Origin: an uncultured Flavobacteriales bacterium
GTDB lineage: Bacteria > Bacteroidota > Bacteroidia > Flavobacteriales_D > Parvicellaceae
Reading direction: 5' to 3'
NCBI GenBank assembly: GCA_937924345.1
Contig: CALDTD010000120.1
Span: 1-11,840, forward strand
Length of the DNA stretch: 11,840 bases
The position numbers and the translations under genes were made by a program. This document shows positions 7,715 through 11,840 of the stretch, piece after piece. Within the stretch, counting starts at the first letter, position 1; each line of letters begins with the position of its first letter. The notes below the pieces were generated by a model that was given only the letters and a program-made list of their open reading frames with translations, made no database searches and had not been told where the DNA came from.

Positions 7715-8146
7715 CTATCGAATAGCGTTCATTTTTTTAACCTTGTCTATTCTGTAGCACAGAAGATAATATAGAGAAATTGCTACTGCTCCTAAAGATT
7801 GTTCAAACATTTGCCACACAAAATCTAAAACAACATGATTTAAGCCTCCATCGTTAAATGAAACCCCCAAAACAAATGCTATTAAATAAATTAAAAAACC
7901 AAAAAAGAGTCCAATAGTAAAGTGTTTAAATAACCTACCTTTTTCTGGAAGGTAAACTGATATTACAAAAGATAAAAATAACGAAATAAAAGAGTAAAGT
8001 GTTATAAATAAACCTGCAAAAATTGTAATATCATAACTTAAGCTATTAATATCATTAAGTACAAGACCGTGCCAACAATAAGAAATTAAAAGCATCAAAA
8101 TGCTTCCAATAATTGTACTAATTAGAAGGCGAATGTATCTTTGCAT
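7715..8146 (-). CDS. Small four-helix integral membrane protein of unknown function
   Basis: A 143-residue protein when started at ATG 8146-8144 (MQRYIRLLIS). The frame is open to a TTG at 8173, but that codon falls inside a TAAATTTG promoter box, so the ATG is preferred. Hydrophobic segments lie at about 5-23, 41-65, 75-97 and 115-131, with a positively charged C-terminal tail (YRIDKVKKMNAIR) that suggests a cytoplasmic end. Distinctive residues are SYCWHGLVLND (22-32) after helix 1 and YLIAFVLGVSFNDGG (87-101) with VWQMFEQSLGA (110-120). WHG...LND recurs, as far as I recall, in unnamed Bacteroidota membrane proteins. I do not recognise a characterised family. The GH18 gene follows on the same strand after 62 bases, so read-through is possible, but nothing links the functions. 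Confidence 0.7.
   Translation of the reverse strand: MQRYIRLLISTIIGSILMLLISYCWHGLVLNDINSLSYDITIFAGLFITLYSFISLFLSFVISVYLPEKGRLFKHFTIGLFFGFLIYLIAFVLGVSFNDGGLNHVVLDFVWQMFEQSLGAVAISLYYLLCYRIDKVKKMNAIR
8113..8143 (+). promoter_or_regulatory. Strong candidate promoter for the envelope operon (TTG-N20-TATCTTTG)
   Basis: TTG at 8113-8115 and TATCTTTG at 8136-8143 are 20 bases apart, matching both Bacteroidota promoter elements (-33 TTG and -7 TAnnTTTG) with an accepted spacing. The predicted transcript start is near 8148, leaving about 60 bases of leader before ATG 8208. This excludes the upstream in-frame ATGs at 8100 and 8133 as translation starts. The box lies inside the first codons of the opposite-strand membrane-protein gene. 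Confidence 0.6.
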
Positions 8147-8170
8147 TGAGTTTTTTGGTGATAGTTTATT

Positions 8171-8178
8171 CAAATTTA
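8171..8178 (-). promoter_or_regulatory. Candidate -7 box (TAAATTTG) for the four-helix membrane protein gene
   Basis: On the minus strand this reads TAAATTTG, matching TAnnTTTG, and predicts a transcript start near 8166, about 20 bases before ATG 8146. No good -33 TTG is visible, and the box is AT-only apart from the final G, so chance is possible. If real, its transcript overlaps the 5' end of the plus-strand operon transcript. Confidence 0.35.
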
Positions 8179-8207
8179 ATGAAATGGATTACATTTGGGA
8201 TGCATTT

Positions 8208-9782
8208 ATGAAATCTTTAACACATATATATTTATACCCATTACTATTCCTAGGGCTATTTATGACCGAGTGTAATCGAGAACGCAAACCTTTAAGTTGG
8301 ACTATTGATGGAACAGCGCCACTAATTAACGGCTCACTTTCGCTAAAAGATATATTACCAGATTCTATTTTAACTACAAACTCCAACAACTCTATTAACT
8401 TAAGTTTTGAAAGCAATATATATAGGTTAAATTTCGATTCTTTAGTTAAAATACCAGATACAACTGTAGTAACAGATTATAATATCCCCTTTTCGGCAGG
8501 AATAACATTTAGTCCTGGGCAAACTTTTATTTCTCAACCAGAAAACATCTCATTAAATATTAATGATGTAGAATTAACAAAAATTACAGTTAAAAATGGA
8601 AGAGTTGACTATAAATTAAGCAGCAACATACCTGCAGAAATAATTTACGAATATAAAATTAGTAATGCGATAGATGAAGCTGGAAATCCATTTTCAGAAG
8701 AAGTAACTGTTCCCGCAGCAGGTAGTTCTAAATCTTTTGTAACCGGTAGTTTTAGCCTAGATAGATATTCGCTAGATTTAACAGGAACAAACAATAATCT
8801 ATATAATACTCTTAGCACTTTTGTTACCATGAAGTTATCTGATAATCATAATGAGGATTTATTACTTAATAACAATGATTCGGTAAAAATTGAAAATACA
8901 CTTTCTAATTTATCTGTAAAATACGCTGAAGGATATTTTGGTAATCAATCCATAACAACTAGTGAACCTAGTAAAATTGCACAAATGGATAATATAATTA
9001 ACGGCACAATTGATATTGAACAACTAACAGTAGGCTTAAATATTATTAACGGAATAGGTGCAGATGCTAAATTTTCAATTCAAAACTTAACATCTAAAAG
9101 TAGTTCAGCCTCTATTCCACTTAATCATCAACTAATTGGGCAACAAAACTTTATAAATAGAGCGAGTAACCAATGGGGAACTATTTCTTCGACAAAATTT
9201 ACAACAACATTTAACACCTCAAATTCTAATATAGAAAACTGGATAGAGAACTTACCTGACTCAATTTTGTACGCCTTTAATTTTGAACTAAACCCACTAG
9301 GTAATGTTTCTGGTCACAGCGACTTTATAGATGCTACTTCACCTTTCGAAATTAACATGACTGTGGATATGCCGTTATCTTTTATTGCAAACAATCTTAC
9401 GCTTCTAGACACTATTACTGTAACAACAGAAAATATAGACCAAATACTCAGTGGAAAACTAAAATTAACTATTGATAATGGGTTTCCTTTAGCTGCGAAG
9501 GTTTCATTAAAAAACATAGAAAATGGAACAGAACTTTTTTCTCAAAATACAATTACAGCAGCTGCAATAGATAACAATGGATTAGTTAGGGAATCTTCTA
9601 AGTCTAACCATACCATTAACTTTACAGAAGATGAAATAGAACTGCTAAAAATGAATAATGATTTTGAACTTAAAATAACTTTTGATAGTCCTATTTCTTC
9701 TAACCCAATAGCAATATATGATGATTATAAGATAGGGTTTAATGTAGTTACAAACTTTACTTACCAAACGCTAATTGAATAA
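8208..9782 (+). CDS. Putative exported lipoprotein of a Bacteroidota-conserved, uncharacterised family
   Basis: I take ATG 8208, giving 524 residues, because it begins a typical export signal (MKSLTHIYLYPLLFLGLFMTEC). The frame extends upstream to 8100, but that part precedes and overlaps the promoter. Cys22 could be lipidated, although Glu at -1 is unusual for a lipobox. The mature protein is Asn/Ser/Thr-rich with alternating beta-strand character and no catalytic motif that I recognise. Segments that look conserved in homologues I remember from Bacteroidota are KYAEGYFG (238-245), WIENLPD (345-351), NPLGNVSG (362-369) and DNGFP (423-427). Its TAA abuts the ATG of the barrel-like gene with no spacing, so translation is probably coupled and the two products probably act together at the outer membrane. 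No function can be assigned from sequence. Confidence 0.75.
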   Translation: MKSLTHIYLYPLLFLGLFMTECNRERKPLSWTIDGTAPLINGSLSLKDILPDSILTTNSNNSINLSFESNIYRLNFDSLVKIPDTTVVTDYNIPFSAGITFSPGQTFISQPENISLNINDVELTKITVKNGRVDYKLSSNIPAEIIYEYKISNAIDEAGNPFSEEVTVPAAGSSKSFVTGSFSLDRYSLDLTGTNNNLYNTLSTFVTMKLSDNHNEDLLLNNNDSVKIENTLSNLSVKYAEGYFGNQSITTSEPSKIAQMDNIINGTIDIEQLTVGLNIINGIGADAKFSIQNLTSKSSSASIPLNHQLIGQQNFINRASNQWGTISSTKFTTTFNTSNSNIENWIENLPDSILYAFNFELNPLGNVSGHSDFIDATSPFEINMTVDMPLSFIANNLTLLDTITVTTENIDQILSGKLKLTIDNGFPLAAKVSLKNIENGTELFSQNTITAAAIDNNGLVRESSKSNHTINFTEDEIELLKMNNDFELKITFDSPISSNPIAIYDDYKIGFNVVTNFTYQTLIE

Positions 9783-11006
9783 ATGAGAACGTTAATTTCA
9801 ATAGCATTTATATTATTTACAATAACCTTGTATGGTCAGCAACTTGGCAACAATACTGTTTACTCAACGAGGTTAGATTCAGCTACTAGTTATTTAAATA
9901 TAAGTACGAGTGGTTATTACAGTTCCAATATTTTTAATAGAGCTTTTGTAGATAAATTAGCATTTGGAGGGTTTATTAGTGAAACAGAAAAAAACGATGC
10001 TTTAGCGCGAACAAAAAATGTAAACAATGCTGGAGGTGAGGTTAATTTAGCAATCGAATATTCAAATACTAACATTCACCTAATTAAAGACTTTGGATTT
10101 TACACACGTTTAGCATACAATAACAACTTAGGGACGCAGTTTACAAGAGATTTATATCAACTTACCTTTTATGGAAATACAAGCTTAGCTCAAGAAAAAG
10201 CTATACTGTCTCCTTCTGCCTTTTACCTTAGAGATGCCAATCAGTTTTCTTTTGGATTAAATAAAAACAATCAACTAAAAGTAGGATTAACACTTTCTTC
10301 ATTCAACAATAATACTGGCGCTAAGCTGACTAGAGGGACTTTTCTTACAGATACTATAAATAACAACTTAACACTCGATTTAGAAGGTAATTACTTTGCT
10401 GTAGATACAAACAAGTCGGTAAACTTTTTTAGTAACAATGCTGTGGGAATTGGTATCGATCTAGAAACAGTCTTAAATATTAAAGAAAAAGGGCAAAATA
10501 TACACCTTGGAGTAAAAAATGTAGGAGTGTTGATTCAACGAAATGCATACCAAATAAACGCTAAAGGAGACTATACTTATGAGGGAGTTGAGGTAAATAG
10601 TTTTAAAAATATTGGGGAGAACTTATTGACACAAAAAGCAATACAAGACTCAATAGGCATTACAACTAAAACAGAAACCAGAACTTCACTTTTACCATTC
10701 GAAATTTACTTTTTTCAGGTACCAACTTATAAAAAAAGGATTGAATTAATTTATGGTTTTAGATATAAGAATGAAAGTGCATACAAAGCCTTTTTATACC
10801 TAGGCGGTAATTTAAAAATCAATAAATCCGCTCATATTTCGACTTTTGTTAGCCATGGCGGTTATGCTAATTTTCAATGGGGACTTAGTGCACAAACACA
10901 CTTTAACAAAATGTATTTAGGAATAAACTCTAATAATATTTTAGGTTTCTTCTCTGATAAAACATTTGGACAATCATTAGGACTTTCTCTAACTTACTTA
11001 TTATGA
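9783..11006 (+). CDS. Putative outer-membrane beta-barrel protein (DUF5723-like)
   Basis: A 407-residue protein with a signal peptide (MRTLISIAFILFTITLYGQQ, cleavage near residue 18). It has many short strands of alternating hydrophobic and polar residues rich in Tyr, Phe, Asn and Gly, such as DFGFYTRLAYNNNLG, QLKVGLTLSSFNNN, RIELIYGFRYKNES and FQWGLSAQTHF, and an aromatic/hydrophobic C-terminal strand, LGLSLTYLL. These features fit an outer-membrane barrel. The overall plan resembles DUF5723 proteins of Bacteroidota, though I assign that name only tentatively. It starts immediately after the lipoprotein stop and overlaps the next gene by four bases (ATGA at 11003-11006), placing it in the middle of a tight three-gene operon. 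A porin, an adhesin-scaffold role or a T9SS accessory are all possible; nothing in the sequence selects among them. Confidence 0.7.
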   Translation: MRTLISIAFILFTITLYGQQLGNNTVYSTRLDSATSYLNISTSGYYSSNIFNRAFVDKLAFGGFISETEKNDALARTKNVNNAGGEVNLAIEYSNTNIHLIKDFGFYTRLAYNNNLGTQFTRDLYQLTFYGNTSLAQEKAILSPSAFYLRDANQFSFGLNKNNQLKVGLTLSSFNNNTGAKLTRGTFLTDTINNNLTLDLEGNYFAVDTNKSVNFFSNNAVGIGIDLETVLNIKEKGQNIHLGVKNVGVLIQRNAYQINAKGDYTYEGVEVNSFKNIGENLLTQKAIQDSIGITTKTETRTSLLPFEIYFFQVPTYKKRIELIYGFRYKNESAYKAFLYLGGNLKINKSAHISTFVSHGGYANFQWGLSAQTHFNKMYLGINSNNILGFFSDKTFGQSLGLSLTYLL

Positions 11007-11840
11007 AAATAAGTCATTTACTCATATTATTACTTTTACCATTGGTTACTATTTTAGGACAATCAACCGTTGTAGATTACACCATAATTGGAAATGAAAG
11101 TAGAGAGTATGCCACAGATTTAGACACGTTAAATAAAGCTATTTATCTAGTAGGAAACACGAATGAGTGTGGCAATAATAATGGATTTATAGTTAAATAT
11201 AAAGATGATTCAATTTATCAAAGAACTCTAGTTGGTGATATAAATATTGATATTATAGAATCTATAGAAACTACTAATAGCAATACTATCTTTTTGGGAG
11301 GATATACTAATAAGAATAATGACTATGATGTATATTTGGCTAAACTAGATACCAATTTATTATTACTTGATAATAAAGCACTTGAACTCGATAATTGGAA
11401 CTTTTGCCACGATTTAGCAATTCAAAGTAGCAGTATAATTGGAGTCGGAGAAACACATAACAATACAGATTATGATGCTTTTATGTTTAAAACAGATAAT
11501 AATTTAGATACAATTTGGACGAAAAGCATTGCTAGAGAAAGAGATCAAAAACTCACTAAAGTAGTTGCTTACAACGATTCAATATTTATAGCTTGTGGTT
11601 ACACAGAAATAGATGGGTTGGCGAAAGACATATTGCTGGTTAGTTTTAATGCAAATACGGGAGATACATTATGGACCAATCACTACGGAGGGGTAAACGA
11701 TGACTTTTGCAGTAGCTTAATTAAAACAAATGATATTCTCGCAAGCAATAAATCAATGCTTGAAATGTTTGGTATACTACATGCTCGGACTATTCATGAA
11801 ATATCAACTCCATTCCAAGTCTTGCTTAATAATTTATCAA
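11003..11840 (+). CDS. Secreted repeat (propeller-like) protein, partial, with abrupt switch to a histidine-kinase H-box at the right edge
   Basis: The ATG at 11003 overlaps the stop of the barrel gene (ATGA). The frame is open to the window edge (279 residues). Residues 1-19 are a signal peptide (MKISHLLILLLLPLVTILG). Residues ~28-244 hold about four beta-rich repeats of ~50 residues with the pattern D-x-[YLF]-[LM]-x-[KS]-x-D/N ... W ... G, for example DYDVYLAKLD, DYDAFMFKTD and DILLVSFNANTGDTLW, as in propeller-like T9SS cargo proteins. From about residue 245 (11735) the sequence changes character: ILASNKSMLEMFGI followed by TIHEISTPFQVLL carries a HisKA H-box with candidate phospho-acceptor His265 (11795-11797). 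No transmembrane segment separates the parts, so residues after ~244 may not belong to this gene. Repeat part confident; tail suspect. Confidence 0.7.
   Translation, partial: MKISHLLILLLLPLVTILGQSTVVDYTIIGNESREYATDLDTLNKAIYLVGNTNECGNNNGFIVKYKDDSIYQRTLVGDINIDIIESIETTNSNTIFLGGYTNKNNDYDVYLAKLDTNLLLLDNKALELDNWNFCHDLAIQSSSIIGVGETHNNTDYDAFMFKTDNNLDTIWTKSIARERDQKLTKVVAYNDSIFIACGYTEIDGLAKDILLVSFNANTGDTLWTNHYGGVNDDFCSSLIKTNDILASNKSMLEMFGILHARTIHEISTPFQVLLNNLS

Noticed and set aside
8147..8173. TTG start at 8173 for the four-helix membrane protein
   Set aside because: The TTG is the end of the TAAATTTG promoter box, and ATG 8146 starts right before the first membrane helix.
8100..8207. N-terminal extension of the lipoprotein frame from ATG 8100
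   Set aside because: It covers the TATCTTTG promoter box and the opposite-strand gene start, and would bury the signal peptide 36 residues inside the protein.

Overview
The window is AT-rich and looks like a marine Bacteroidota genome, most likely class Flavobacteriia. Three things support this: a type IX secretion (T9SS) C-terminal sorting domain on a large secreted enzyme, promoter boxes of the Bacteroidota form TAnnTTTG just upstream of several genes, and gene families I associate with that phylum. It appears to be ordinary chromosome. I see no RNA gene, insertion sequence, CRISPR array or phage gene, and no gap between genes longer than about 100 bases.

Layout. (1) 1-2006, minus strand: a two-gene unit encoding a GAF-like/SpoIIE-type PP2C phosphatase followed 9 bases later by an RDD-family membrane protein that runs off the left edge. 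(2) 2099-4168, plus strand: a divergently transcribed pair, a TetR-fold protein with a poor DNA-recognition helix and an AarF/COQ8-type ABC1 atypical kinase. (3) 4191-7652, minus strand: a secreted, modular GH18 (chitinase-like) protein with CUB, concanavalin-like, FN3-like and PKD domains and a T9SS tail. Upstream of it, at 7715-8146, lies a small four-helix membrane protein. (4) 8208-11840, plus strand: a tightly packed cell-envelope operon of a putative lipoprotein, an outer-membrane barrel-like protein and a secreted repeat (propeller-like) protein. Junctions in this operon are TAA directly followed by ATG, then an ATGA overlap. The last gene runs off the right edge.

Most worth a second look. 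The TetR-fold/COQ8-like pair at 2099-4168 resembles the eukaryotic COQ9/COQ8 pair, which suggests a quinone- or lipid-linked role rather than ordinary repression. The lipoprotein-barrel-propeller operon has no assigned function that I know of. The last ~100 bases switch abruptly and in frame from a secreted repeat protein to a histidine-kinase H-box with no membrane segment between, which looks like a chimeric join or rearrangement. At 8113-8178 two divergent promoters overlap, which corrects the start codons on both sides.

All assignments come from reading motifs by eye. No database search was run.
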